Of a stretch of 64,000 bases of DNA, positions 46,981 through 55,509 are shown in pieces. Within the stretch, counting starts at the first letter, position 1. The number at the start of each line of letters is the position of its first letter. The notes beneath the pieces are model-generated. The model made no database searches. It was not told the origin of the DNA and was given only the letters and a program-made list of their open reading frames with translations. The stretch lies in assembly GCA_900299185.1 (NCBI GenBank), contig OMIV01000186.1, positions 1-64,000 on the forward strand, read 5' to 3'. The stretch comes from Planctomycetaceae bacterium (GTDB taxonomy: Bacteria > Planctomycetota > Planctomycetia > Planctomycetales > Planctomycetaceae). Made by a program: the position numbers and the translations under genes.

Positions 46981-47030
46981 GTAAGATTTGCTCCTGCGTT
47001 GAGCCCAGTCGAACTCGCAGAAGTTGCGGA

Positions 47031-48944
47031 CTACTTCTTCTCGTACTCGGCGTCGATCACGTCGTCGCCACCACCGGCTCCGCCTTGTGGGCCGGGGCCG
47101 CCTGCTGGACCGGCGCCTGGTTGAGCACCTGCGCCGCCCGCTCCCTCATACATGTGCTTCGAGAGCGCGTGCATGGCTTGCTCAAGCTCCTCGATTGCCG
47201 ACTTGATTCGACCGAGGTCTTCCGCAGCAACGGCTTCCGTCACCTTCTTGCATGAGTTCTCGATCGCTGACTTCGAGCTGGCATCGAGCTTGTCGGCATG
47301 CTCCTTCAGCAACTTCTCGGCCTCGTAAACCATCGTCGAACCCTTGTTCTTCGATTCGGCCAACTCGCGCTTTGCCTTGTCCTCAGCCGCATGAGCATCA
47401 GCGTCGCGCTTGATGCGCTCGATCTCGTCCTTCGACAGACCGCTGGAGTTCTCGATGCGAACTTGATGCTCTTTGCCCGTTGCCTTGTCCTTGGCCGAGA
47501 CCTTCAGGATGCCGTTCACGTCGATGTCGAACGTCACTTCGATTTGAGGAACTCCGCGCGGAGCTGGCGGGATGCCGGAAAGGTCGAACTGATCGAGCAA
47601 GCGGTTGTCGCGAGCCATCGGTCGTTCGCCCTGGAACACTCTTACGGTGACAGCGTTTTGGTTGTCCGCTGCCGTTGAGAAGGTCTGAGACTTCGTCGTC
47701 GGGATCGTTGTGTTGCGCTCGATGAGAGCTGTCATCACGCCGCCTTCGGTCTCAATACCCAGCGACAGCGGAGTCACGTCCATCAGCACAACGTCGGTGA
47801 CGTCACCAGCGATGATGCCGCCTTGAATCGCCGCGCCGACCGCGACCACTTCGTCCGGATTCACACCCTTGTGTGGCTCCTTACCGAAGATCTTCTTCAC
47901 CATCTCTTGAACTTTGGGCACGCGGGTCGAACCACCGACGAGCACCACTTCATCAATCTGAGACGGACTGAGTTTTGCGTCCTTCAATGCCTTCTCAACC
48001 GGGATGCGGCAACGTTCGATAAGATGATCGACCATGCGTTCGAACTCAGAGCGACTGACCGACATCTGCAAGTGCTTTGCACCAGTTGCGTCAGCGGTGA
48101 TGAACGGCAAGTTGATGTCGGTCGATTGCTGCGAAGAGAGTTCCTTCTTCGCCTTCTCAGCCGCTTCACGCAGACGTTGCAGAGCCATCGCGTCCTTGCG
48201 GAGATCGATGTTGTTTTCTTTCTGGAACTGCGAAGCGATGTGACCAATCAAGACTTCGTCGAAGTCGTCACCACCAAGATGCGTGTCGCCGTTGGTGCTG
48301 AGCACTTCAACCAGTTCGTCGCTGACTTCCAGCACCGAGACGTCGAACGTGCCGCCACCAAGATCGAACACACAGATCTTTTCGTCCTTCTTCTTTTGCA
48401 GACCGTAAGCGAGAGCGGCTGCGGTCGGCTCGTTGATGATGCGGCTAACTTCGAGACCCGCAATCTGACCGGCGTCCTTCGTGGCCTGACGCTGAGCGTC
48501 ATTGAAGTACGCAGGCACGGTGATCACGGCCTTGTTGACCTTGTGGCCGAGATAGCTTTCCGCAGCTTCCTTCAGCTTGCGGAGCACCATCGCCGACACT
48601 TCTGGCGGCGTGTACTGCTTGCCGTTGACTTCGACCTTCACATAGTCCGCCGAGCCGCCGACGACTTTGTACGGAACGATCTTCTCTTCGGACTCAACTT
48701 CAGAATGCCGCCGACCCATGAATCGCTTGATCGAGTAAATCGTGTTGCGTGGGTTTGTGACGGCCTGACGCTTAGCGGGATCGCCAACGATCGTCTCGCC
48801 CTTCTCCGTATAACCGACGACTGACGGAGTCAGCCGGTTGCCATCCAAGTTGGCGATAACCTTCGCTTCCGAGCCTTCCATGATGGCGACCACCGAGTTC
48901 GTGGTGCCCAAGTCGATACCAATAATCTTTTCGCCGGATGCCAT
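47031..48944 (-). CDS. dnaK: Chaperone protein DnaK (Hsp70)
   Basis: This is a 637-residue Hsp70. The ATG at 48944 ([17 protein letters not shown]) has GAGGA at the right distance; the upstream start at 48977 is rejected. The nucleotide-binding domain has [52 protein letters not shown] and LVGGSTRVP. The substrate domain begins after [13 protein letters not shown]-type sequence (here [17 protein letters not shown]). The tail is Gly/Pro-rich and ends [11 protein letters not shown], the usual DnaK terminus. grpE and dnaJ are not adjacent. It is a single-gene unit with its own strong terminator and a candidate sigma-54 promoter upstream. Confidence 0.97.
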   Translation of the reverse strand: MASGEKIIGIDLGTTNSVVAIMEGSEAKVIANLDGNRLTPSVVGYTEKGETIVGDPAKRQAVTNPRNTIYSIKRFMGRRHSEVESEEKIVPYKVVGGSADYVKVEVNGKQYTPPEVSAMVLRKLKEAAESYLGHKVNKAVITVPAYFNDAQRQATKDAGQIAGLEVSRIINEPTAAALAYGLQKKKDEKICVFDLGGGTFDVSVLEVSDELVEVLSTNGDTHLGGDDFDEVLIGHIASQFQKENNIDLRKDAMALQRLREAAEKAKKELSSQQSTDINLPFITADATGAKHLQMSVSRSEFERMVDHLIERCRIPVEKALKDAKLSPSQIDEVVLVGGSTRVPKVQEMVKKIFGKEPHKGVNPDEVVAVGAAIQGGIIAGDVTDVVLMDVTPLSLGIETEGGVMTALIERNTTIPTTKSQTFSTAADNQNAVTVRVFQGERPMARDNRLLDQFDLSGIPPAPRGVPQIEVTFDIDVNGILKVSAKDKATGKEHQVRIENSSGLSKDEIERIKRDADAHAAEDKAKRELAESKNKGSTMVYEAEKLLKEHADKLDASSKSAIENSCKKVTEAVAAEDLGRIKSAIEELEQAMHALSKHMYEGAGGAGAQPGAGPAGGPGPQGGAGGGDDVIDAEYEKK

Positions 48945-49022
48945 AATGCTGTTCCTCGAAGGGGTGAAGTTGCCCAACTACGTTTAAGACCAAACCGCAC
49001 TCGGCAAAAGTCATCTCAGAGA

Positions 49023-49042
49023 CGACGGCGACTCCGCCGTCG
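49023..49042 (-). other. GC-rich hairpin in the dnaK leader
   Basis: CGACGGCG (49023-49030) and CGCCGTCG (49035-49042) form an 8-bp stem with a 4-base loop about 80 bases upstream of the dnaK ATG. It falls inside the leader predicted from the sigma-54 site. There is no T-run, so it is more likely an RNA-stability or regulatory structure than a terminator. Confidence 0.45.
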
Positions 49043-49083
49043 CTCTGCCGAAGCGGCCACTGTTGCGGAATGCTTGCTCCACA

Positions 49084-49101
49084 TGGCAACGCCGATGCCA
49101 A
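49084..49101 (-). promoter_or_regulatory. Candidate sigma-54 (-24/-12) promoter of dnaK
   Basis: The minus strand reads TTGGCATCGGCGTTGCC. This matches the sigma-54 consensus TTGGCAC-N5-TTGC at both invariant doublets: GG at 49099-49098 and GC at 49087-49086, with exactly ten bases between. Transcription would start near 49074 and give a leader of about 130 bases. No CIRCE or HAIR heat-shock operator is visible in the region. Function is inferred. Confidence 0.6.
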
Positions 49102-49193
49102 AGCGTTGGGCGATCGTCAAAAATCTTCGAAGCACTGCTAATTTGCAGCGTTTTTTGAGATTCCAAAATCTAGTCGTTCGGCATGTGACTGAA

Positions 49194-49206
49194 TGCCAAA
49201 ATGGCA
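49194..49206. promoter_or_regulatory. Palindrome TGCCA-AAA-TGGCA, possible activator site for dnaK
   Basis: This perfect 5+5 inverted repeat with a 3-base spacer is centred at 49200, about 126 bases upstream of the predicted sigma-54 start. It has the same architecture as the palindrome at 49240-49252. Confidence 0.5.
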
Positions 49207-49239
49207 AGAGTTGGCCGAGCAAGGCTCTGCTAGGGGCAT

Positions 49240-49252
49240 TGCCAGTTTGGCA
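49240..49252. promoter_or_regulatory. Palindrome TGCCA-GTT-TGGCA, second possible activator site for dnaK
   Basis: It has the same half-sites and 3-base spacing as the first palindrome. It is centred at 49246, 46 bases further upstream and about 172 bases from the predicted start. Paired sites at this distance fit a bacterial enhancer-binding protein. Confidence 0.5.
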
Positions 49253-49390
49253 GCCGGGTTCGCCGCAAGCCGTTGCCGACATGGCCGGAGGCTCGTCGAA
49301 GCGAAGTCATTTGGGACCAACTGTGGCGGCGTTGCGACTGGCTGCTTCGCTCGTGTTTGACTGACCGGACTCCGAAGTTGGGCTTTCCAC

Positions 49391-49585
49391 CATTCGTGTT
49401 GATTCTTGAGAGGTAGAGGCTGCTGCATTGCGCCGATTGCAGCCTTAGCGACTTTCTCTGCGTTCTCTGTTTCTCTGTGTTGAAAGAATTACTCACCGCC
49501 GAGCAGCAGAGAACGCAGAGACCTTTCATCAAGACTCGTGGTCAACTGCCGGAAGAACCGACTCTCCGGCATTCGTGTTGATTCT
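49391..49585. repeat. Intergenic repeat element: direct repeats flanking a long inverted repeat
   Basis: A 16-base direct repeat (CATTCGTGTTGATTCT) occurs at 49391-49406 and 49570-49585. Between the copies, TCTCTGCGTTCTCTG (49455-49469) is repeated in perfect inversion at 49507-49521. The phrase resembles dispersed CTCTGCGTTCTCTG-type repeats I recall from environmental bacterial genomes. It lies downstream of dnaX and far upstream of dnaK. The apparent ORFs through it look spurious. Confidence 0.6.
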
Positions 49586-49652
49586 GCGGAAAGATCCTTG
49601 CCCTCCCAACCTTTAGAGGTCTTCACCAGAAATGGCGGAGAGCCCGATGTTG

Positions 49653-51893
49653 TTAGTGGGCTCCGGCGTCGTCCGTTCTAATCGCAGCTCCGAGGATTGG
49701 TTCGACCTTCACGACTTCTGCGGCGAAGACGTTCATCACGTTCGAGACGAACGGATCTTTCTCGGGGTAATAGACGCGAGCGCGAGGTTGCTTAGCGGCT
49801 TCGGCTTTCAATGCTGCAGGCATCGCATCGGGATCGTCATCGCAAGTTGTAATCGAGACCTTCAACGGCACCCCAGCAGCGCGTGAGGCAAGGTCTTCCA
49901 AACGCCGCACGGACTCCAGCTTTTCGCAGTAACGCTTGCTGAATGCGAACTTGGGCGAGAACGCGATCTCGAACTGTCCTGGCCCTGGGTACTTCGCTTT
50001 GAGCACCGCCTTGGCGTGGCTCTTCAGCATGTCGGTGATGTCGGCGAGCACTCGTTGCCACAGCTCATTCGCTGGAGGCAAGTTGGCCATCGAAACTGTG
50101 ACGGCAGGCGTTTCAACAACCGGCTTTTGCTCGGTGATCGTTGCGCGAGGCGGTGTCGGCTGAGGAGTTGGAGTTGGAGTCGGGGCCGGTCGAATGGGCG
50201 TCGCGTCGCGGACGCTGACGTATGGCTCGTCATCCATCGGGAAGTCGTCCGGTGGAGCACCGAATTGAGCCAGAATGTCATCGTCGCTGAGTGCGCCATC
50301 TGAGACTGTCGACGCTGGACTTGGCGTGGAGACAGAAGGCACCACAGGTTTCGCAGGTGGCGGTGCCTCGACAGGTGCTGGGCTGAGCGTTGGTTGTGGT
50401 TCAACGACAACGGGTTCGATCGGTGCGACCGCCGCGACGGGCTCGACTTGTGGAGCAATTGTTACTGGCTCGGGAACTGAACTTGGGACCGGCGGCGATG
50501 CTGATGCAACTGCAACCGAGTCAATGACCGGTGCGGCGGCGTTGCTCGTACCTGCACTTGGAGCTGCAGTCGATTCCACTTTGACCGCCGGCTCTTGGGC
50601 GGTCGGTGCGGCAACTGAAGAGGGCGAGGGCGTCACGACGGTCATTGCTGGTGACGGAGTCGTGGCCTCGTGGACTTCGCCTACGTCATTTTTTTTTTCG
50701 TCCGAGGATGAACTCGGACTGGGCAGAGCCGTCGGTGACTCGGTCGCCTTGAGCGACTCGATTAACGAGTCGAGGCTCTGCATGTTTTCGAGCATCGCGA
50801 TGCGGATGAGTCCTAGTTCGGCGAGTGCTCGACCATAGGTCACTCGCTGCATGCGAGCCTTCGTGTCGCCGAGGATTTGCATCGCCGAGACGATTGTTTG
50901 AAGGCCCCACTTCTTGGCTTGCGTGCTGAGTGCTGTCTTGGCGTTGGACGATACCGCGAGCAGATCCAGTTCGTTCGCTCCGGCGGCAATCACCATCAGA
51001 TCGCGGAGATAAAACAACAATTGGTCGGTCAGCTCGCCGAGTTGCGCGCCGCTATCAAGAGCGGCGTGTAGAGCCTGCAACAACCCCGATGGATTGCGTT
51101 CGACGAGTGTATCGACAATTGCAATCAGTCGTTCGTCGCTGGCTGTTCCCAGCAGGCGATGCACGTCGACCGCCGTGATGTGTTGCTCGCCAAACGCCAG
51201 CAATTGATCGAACAGAGATTGGCTGTCGCGCATGGATCCGGCAGCTCGTCGCGCGACGAGTTCGACGGCGGCGTCATCAACTTGCACGCCCTCCAGTTCA
51301 GCGATTTGTTGCAGTCGCAACTTGATGTTGCCCGTCGCGATCGTGCCGAAGTCGAAGCGTTGGCAACGCGAGAGAATCGTGTCAGGAACTCGATTGGGCT
51401 CGGTGGTACAGAAGACGAACTTCACGCCTGGCGGCGGCTCTTCCAGTGTCTTCAACAGCGCGTTGAAGGCTTCCTTCGTCAGCATGTGAACTTCGTCGAT
51501 GATGTAGACCTTGTATCGTGTCCGCATCGACTTCACGTTGACGCTGGCACGCAGGGCTCGAATCTCGTCGATACCACGATTGGACGCACCGTCGATCTCG
51601 ATCACATCAACGTCGTTGCCCGCCGAGATGCCTCGACAGATTTCACATTCATTGCACGGGTCGCCGTCGACTGCGGTCGGACAGTTGAGGGCCTTGGCGA
51701 GGATGCGTGCGGATGACGTCTTGCCTACTCCGCGAGCGCCGGTGAAAAGGTAAGCATGAGCGACTCGATTCGCGCGAATGGCATTTCGAAGTGCCTGCGA
51801 GATGTGCTCTTGCCCAACGACATCACCAAACGCTTGAGGTCGAAAGCGTCGCGCGAGGACCGTGTATCCCGCACCGGAATTAGGGGCAACCAT
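49653..51893 (-). CDS. dnaX: DNA polymerase III subunit tau (and probably gamma)
   Basis: This is a 746-residue clamp-loader ATPase of the replicative polymerase. Walker [11 protein letters not shown] (about 52-61) is followed by the zinc-binding cysteines (CNECEIC and a preceding Cys), the YIIDEVHML Walker B and the SRCQRF arginine-finger motif. The clamp-loader core ends near residue 377. A long Pro/Ala/Ser/Val-rich linker follows, then a tau-specific C-terminal domain (about 610-735, [20 protein letters not shown]). At residues 399-402 the codons GAA AAA AAA AAT form an A10 run that could yield a gamma product of about 402 residues by slippage. The permease gene lies 85 bases upstream on the same strand. 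Confidence 0.93.
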   Translation of the reverse strand: MVAPNSGAGYTVLARRFRPQAFGDVVGQEHISQALRNAIRANRVAHAYLFTGARGVGKTSSARILAKALNCPTAVDGDPCNECEICRGISAGNDVDVIEIDGASNRGIDEIRALRASVNVKSMRTRYKVYIIDEVHMLTKEAFNALLKTLEEPPPGVKFVFCTTEPNRVPDTILSRCQRFDFGTIATGNIKLRLQQIAELEGVQVDDAAVELVARRAAGSMRDSQSLFDQLLAFGEQHITAVDVHRLLGTASDERLIAIVDTLVERNPSGLLQALHAALDSGAQLGELTDQLLFYLRDLMVIAAGANELDLLAVSSNAKTALSTQAKKWGLQTIVSAMQILGDTKARMQRVTYGRALAELGLIRIAMLENMQSLDSLIESLKATESPTALPSPSSSSDEKKNDVGEVHEATTPSPAMTVVTPSPSSVAAPTAQEPAVKVESTAAPSAGTSNAAAPVIDSVAVASASPPVPSSVPEPVTIAPQVEPVAAVAPIEPVVVEPQPTLSPAPVEAPPPAKPVVPSVSTPSPASTVSDGALSDDDILAQFGAPPDDFPMDDEPYVSVRDATPIRPAPTPTPTPQPTPPRATITEQKPVVETPAVTVSMANLPPANELWQRVLADITDMLKSHAKAVLKAKYPGPGQFEIAFSPKFAFSKRYCEKLESVRRLEDLASRAAGVPLKVSITTCDDDPDAMPAALKAEAAKQPRARVYYPEKDPFVSNVMNVFAAEVVKVEPILGAAIRTDDAGAH
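50689..50698 (-). other. A10 slippage site in dnaX, likely to produce the gamma subunit
   Basis: The coding strand reads G-A10-T (GAA AAA AAA AAT GAC GTA). One extra A gives GAA AAA AAA AAA TGA, an immediate stop. One A fewer gives GAA AAA AAA ATG ACG TAG, also a stop. The site is about 20 residues after the clamp-loader core. Thermus thermophilus dnaX uses a similar A-run by transcriptional slippage, and Escherichia coli uses A6G by ribosomal frameshift. I see no obvious stimulatory structure, so transcriptional slippage is the simpler reading. Confidence 0.7.
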
Positions 51894-51978
51894 GACTGTG
51901 CTCGTGGGCTTTGCTCGAGAATGGAAATCGTCTTAACGCGTTCTGTCGGAAGGGCGACGGAGTATATCGGCGCCCCTT

Positions 51979-53382
51979 TCATCCGCGACGGATCGCATCC
52001 ATCGGCATCATGCGAGTGGCCCAGATGGCCGGGTACAAACCGCCGAGCACGCCCAAGGCAGTCGCGAAAACCAGACTGAAACTGAGTAGGCCAGGACTGG
52101 CGAGCAAATGCACGTGATCGGGCCACTTCCAATTCACGACCAAGGTCAGCAGCCAGCCCATAATCGAGCCAAGCACTCCGCCCGCGAATCCCAAGGTCGC
52201 ACTTTCGAAGGTGATAAGCCGCATCACTTCTCCGCGCGACCAGCCATTCGCTTTGAGGATTCCGAACTCGATGATTCGTTCGGTCACGCTCATCAACATC
52301 GTGTTGATGATGCTGAGCACGGCGATGGTCAGACCGATGCTGGTCATGATCCCCAGAAAGATGTCGAGATCCTCGCTGAACTCGCCGAACCGCTCGGCCC
52401 AGTCTGATGACGTGCGAATTTCGAGCGGTCCGGAATCCTCATCGTCGTCTTCTTCTGTCGTGGTGTTTTCCGACTTCGCGGCGGAGTTCTCTTTTGATTG
52501 GTGATTCGTCGTGTTGAGGGCAGGACTCTTAATCGACTTGATCGCTGAATCCGCACTTCTGACCGCGCGGACGATGGGATTGGAAGAAGACTCGGAACTC
52601 GTCGCTTCAGTGGTCGGCGCACTGGGGAATTTGAAGCCACCAAACATCCCGCTTAGCAAAGACGCGGGCTGCCACGAGGTATGCGATCGACCTTTGAAGA
52701 TGGCTTTGATCTGCTCGGCCAGTCGCTCATTGGGAATCTCGCCAGTCGGTTCGACGTAATACGAGCAGACCGATCCGGCATCGAAGAGATTCAGACCTCG
52801 CAAAAATCCTTGGTCGACCACAATGGCCACATCCAGCAGCAGCGAGCCACAGTGGTAGATGCCGACAACTTTTAGATCGATCCCGTTGACCTTGAAGGTG
52901 TCGCCGAGCTTGAGTTTGTTCTCTTCAGCAATCTGTTTGCTGACGAGGCAATGCGGCTGATTGAGGTCGGTCAAATTGAGATATCGGCCTTGCTGAATGG
53001 CGCTGCCGTAGACGCTGTATTTGAGCTTGGCATATGATTGGAGATCCGCACCGAAGAGAAACCTCGGCGGGCTCATGATGCGTTTCTTGTTGATCAGGTT
53101 AACTCGCAACCAGATCTCTGCACTGACGACGTTCACTCCGGGAAGCTCAGCGATCTCATCGCGCCACTTCAGCGGGATGCGCGAGAAGAGCGGTATCGGT
53201 GCGCCGCGCTGCATGCAGACCAAACCGGGAATGCGGTTAAAGGTCTGTTCGACGGTCGCATCGATGCCTTCAGCAACCGAGAAGAGTCCTACCATTCCCA
53301 TGATGGCAACGGTCAAGCCGAGCAGTGATAGCAGTGATCGAGCAGGTCGACTGAGCAAGTTACGAATTGCGAATTTCAGCAT
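51979..53382 (-). CDS. MacB/FtsX-type ABC transporter permease
   Basis: From the ATG at 53382 (MLKFAIRNLLSRPARSLLSLLGL) the protein is 467 residues. A longer open frame to 53949 is rejected because its extra part overlaps a divergent gene and looks non-coding. Helix 1 (about 17-40) is followed by a large extracytoplasmic domain of the MacB-PCD type and three C-terminal helices (GIMTSIGLTIAVLSIINTML, ATLGFAGGVLGSIMGWLLTL, LLSFSLVFATALGVLGGLYPA). An unusual Ser/Thr/Glu-rich insert of about 85 residues (ATSSESSSN ... TTTEEDDDEDSG) precedes helix 2. No ATPase gene is adjacent. It may move lipid or lipoprotein substrates. Confidence 0.82.
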   Translation of the reverse strand: MLKFAIRNLLSRPARSLLSLLGLTVAIMGMVGLFSVAEGIDATVEQTFNRIPGLVCMQRGAPIPLFSRIPLKWRDEIAELPGVNVVSAEIWLRVNLINKKRIMSPPRFLFGADLQSYAKLKYSVYGSAIQQGRYLNLTDLNQPHCLVSKQIAEENKLKLGDTFKVNGIDLKVVGIYHCGSLLLDVAIVVDQGFLRGLNLFDAGSVCSYYVEPTGEIPNERLAEQIKAIFKGRSHTSWQPASLLSGMFGGFKFPSAPTTEATSSESSSNPIVRAVRSADSAIKSIKSPALNTTNHQSKENSAAKSENTTTEEDDDEDSGPLEIRTSSDWAERFGEFSEDLDIFLGIMTSIGLTIAVLSIINTMLMSVTERIIEFGILKANGWSRGEVMRLITFESATLGFAGGVLGSIMGWLLTLVVNWKWPDHVHLLASPGLLSFSLVFATALGVLGGLYPAIWATRMMPMDAIRRG

Positions 53383-53668
53383 GAGTTCTGAGAGCAAGAA
53401 GAGATGAACGCGGTATCGAAATGAGTGGCCGCGACTTGTATCGCACTCGCTAAGCGATGTCGCCGACGTCGCTGCTGACACTCGATTTCGATTCAATGGA
53501 ATTTGATGATCGCCAGCGTTCGAGCCACAGAGGCGTTGTTGATGAGAGCGAATCCGCGTTTGAGACGAACTCAGCGAGGTAAGAAGCCTGTGCAAGATTT
53601 GTGACATCTTTCCGACTGGTTGTCTCACCGATCGCTCTTCGTATTCGCATTGAGACCTGGGAACTCGA

Positions 53669-54586
53669 ATGGAACCGTCGCTTACTTCGCCTCGAAGCCA
53701 TCTGCGTCGCCGACTTAGACGCGGTGCTGTCGCGATCTCGATGCTGTTGGTGTTGTGGGTGTCGGCGATGCTGGCTGCCGTCGACTCATTGACGTCGAGA
53801 ATGCATCGGCCGTTTGAAGAGCCGCTGCCGGAGCGATACAGCGGGAACGGTGAGTCGTTGCGGCTGAAGACATCCGACGGTGAAGAACTCGGGGCTTGGT
53901 ATTTTCCCGGAGAGAATGATCGGCTGGCTGTTGTCCTGCTGCATGGCAATCAGGGTTCGCGATCCGCTCGAATCAATGAGCTGACTTTCTTGCGAGAACA
54001 AGGTTGCCCGGTGCTAACAGTAACCATGCGAACTCACGGTGATTCGACGGGAGAGTTCAACGACTTTGGCTACTCGTCTCGGCACGATGTTATGGCTGCT
54101 GTTCGGAAATTGAGATCTCGGTGTCCGCAACATCGACTCGGCGTTTGGGCCGGATCGTTAAGTGCGGCTGCCTCGATATTTGCAGCACCAGAAGTTGCCG
54201 ACGACGTTGATGCATGGCTGCTCGAGTGTCCGTATCAAGATTTGCGGACGGCTTTGCAGCGCCGTTTGAACCTGCGGCTGCCGGTTCCCATCGCTGACAT
54301 CGCAGAGTGGAACTTGCTTTCGGCGGCTGAGTTCCAATTGCCCTATTGGCAAGAGATCTCACCCGTCAAAGCCGCGAGGTCGTTCCCTCGTCGAGCAAAC
54401 GTGCTGCTGATTGCTGGCGGTCGCGACACACGAGCGACGCCTGACGAAGCTCGAGCAATCGCGGCGGAAATTGGTCGCTCGGCAAGAGTCATCGTCGTTG
54501 AGAATGCCGATCACATGCAGACGTTTGCCGTGGATCAATCTCCGTATCGAGCTTGGCTCGCCGACTCGTTGGCTCACCCCAAATGA
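53669..54586 (+). CDS. Alpha/beta hydrolase with N-terminal membrane anchor
   Basis: This is a 305-residue protein. A basic N-terminus (SPRSHLRRRLRRG) and one hydrophobic helix (about 20-40) suggest inner-membrane anchoring with the enzyme outside. The hydrolase fold shows LLHGNQGSR (oxyanion region) and a nucleophile elbow GVWAGSLSAAAS in place of the canonical G-x-S-x-G. A catalytic Asp is likely in GGRDTRATP and His in NADHMQTF. All three catalytic residues are therefore present. It is divergent from the MacB-like permease (286 bases) and convergent with the DUF1854 gene (49 bases). Confidence 0.78.
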   Translation: MEPSLTSPRSHLRRRLRRGAVAISMLLVLWVSAMLAAVDSLTSRMHRPFEEPLPERYSGNGESLRLKTSDGEELGAWYFPGENDRLAVVLLHGNQGSRSARINELTFLREQGCPVLTVTMRTHGDSTGEFNDFGYSSRHDVMAAVRKLRSRCPQHRLGVWAGSLSAAASIFAAPEVADDVDAWLLECPYQDLRTALQRRLNLRLPVPIADIAEWNLLSAAEFQLPYWQEISPVKAARSFPRRANVLLIAGGRDTRATPDEARAIAAEIGRSARVIVVENADHMQTFAVDQSPYRAWLADSLAHPK

Positions 54587-54635
54587 GACGCCCATAGTTG
54601 ATATGGAGTGACTGAGGCTGTGCTCGATCGTCTGC

Positions 54636-55118
54636 CTAGATGAACCGCTCCAGCATGCGACGACTGTGTGAGTCGAGGCGGCGAACTTCGGAGATCAGGT
54701 ATCGGACGCCATCCGAGTCCGTGACGATCAAACGGCCGTCGCTGAGCGTGCGGATGTCGTCGTCGCCCTTGAGTACGAACGTGCGTTCGCCGCGATCCGT
54801 GACGACTCGCCATTCGGCAGGTTCGCCTTGAGTGGCGTCGATGATCCGCTCAATCACCGGAATGAATTCGCTCCTGGTGAGAGCCGTCAACAACGTCTCT
54901 CTGGTGGCTGCTGGAAGTTGCTGCGGATCGGGGATGCAGGCCAGCTCGGTACCGCGTTGATTGACGATCGACAGCCAGTGGTTGGGATCGCTGAGCGGGA
55001 ATGCTCGAACGGGCGTGACTCCTTCATGAACCTGGCCATCAGCGTCAGTCAGCACCAATCGTCCCCAGTTGTCGTAGTGCAAGGAGAACTTTGGGACCGA
55101 GGTTTGTGGTGCTGTCAT
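54636..55118 (-). CDS. DUF1854 family protein
   Basis: This 160-residue soluble protein fits the DUF1854 pattern: FSLHYDNWGRLVLTDADG at the N-terminus, HEGVTPVRAFPLSDP, WRVVTDRGERTFVLKGDDDIR and the C-terminal DSHSRRMLERF. I recall this family being linked to cyanophycin metabolism and to ABC transporter clusters in other bacteria. Neither a cyanophycin synthetase nor a cyanophycinase is in this window, so the gene is an orphan here. Confidence 0.72.
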   Translation of the reverse strand: MTAPQTSVPKFSLHYDNWGRLVLTDADGQVHEGVTPVRAFPLSDPNHWLSIVNQRGTELACIPDPQQLPAATRETLLTALTRSEFIPVIERIIDATQGEPAEWRVVTDRGERTFVLKGDDDIRTLSDGRLIVTDSDGVRYLISEVRRLDSHSRRMLERFI

Positions 55119-55509
55119 GGCGATGCAGGGCTGAGGAGTGATTGGAAACTGGGTTTTGAGCAGATGCCTCTGAGCGGAGGCGAACCCTATCGGCTCGGGT
55201 CACCTCGCGACAGTCGATCGTTGTAACGGTCACGCTCGTTATGACGGTCATGTCGATTTGCCAGGGGTCTGGTCGCGACGGTTTCTCCGGTGTTGCCAAA
55301 GTGCTCGGTCACGTTGATTCGAAAGGCACTGCCGCTTTTGTTGGCGCGTTGAGAATCTCAAGTCCGTCAGGGTCGCGTCTTTCTGTTTGACCCCTATTTT
55401 TTATGAGCGGTAGCATCTCGCCCGACTTAAGCTTCGCCCGCCGGACTGTCGATGCCCGATGGGTCCGCTTTTAGTCTCCGCGTCCTTCTTCATCCTGTTG
55501 TGGAATTCG
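55119..55509. other. Divergent intergenic region without a gene
   Basis: These 391 bases lie between the leftward DUF1854 gene and the rightward coiled-coil operon. Only the promoter-like sequence at 55387-55416 stands out. I see no RNA gene or repeat. Confidence 0.4.
55387..55416 (+). promoter_or_regulatory. Possible sigma-70-type promoter of the coiled-coil operon
   Basis: TTGACC at 55387-55392 and TAGCAT at 55411-55416 are separated by 18 bases with an A/T-rich spacer. They lie about 95 bases upstream of the preferred start at 55510. The match is moderate. Confidence 0.35.

Noticed and set aside
47823-48824. 333-codon open frame antisense to dnaK
   Set aside because: Long antisense frames opposite dnaK are a common codon-bias artefact. 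It has no ribosome site and no recognisable motif, while dnaK itself is certain.
49230-49532. 100-codon ORF on the minus strand through the intergenic repeat
   Set aside because: Its sequence is a translation of the dispersed CTCTGCGTTCTCTG-type repeat. It lacks a start signal and also overlaps the candidate dnaK control sites.
48945-49652. CIRCE or HAIR heat-shock operator upstream of dnaK
   Set aside because: No match to TTAGCACTC-N9-GAGTGCTAA or CTTGAGT-N7-ACTCAAG was found when reading both strands.
51979-53949. 656-residue version of the MacB-like permease starting at 53949
   Set aside because: The extra N-terminal 189 residues are Ser/Arg-rich, have no membrane protein character and overlap the divergent hydrolase gene. 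MLKFAIRNLL at 53382 is the normal start of this family.
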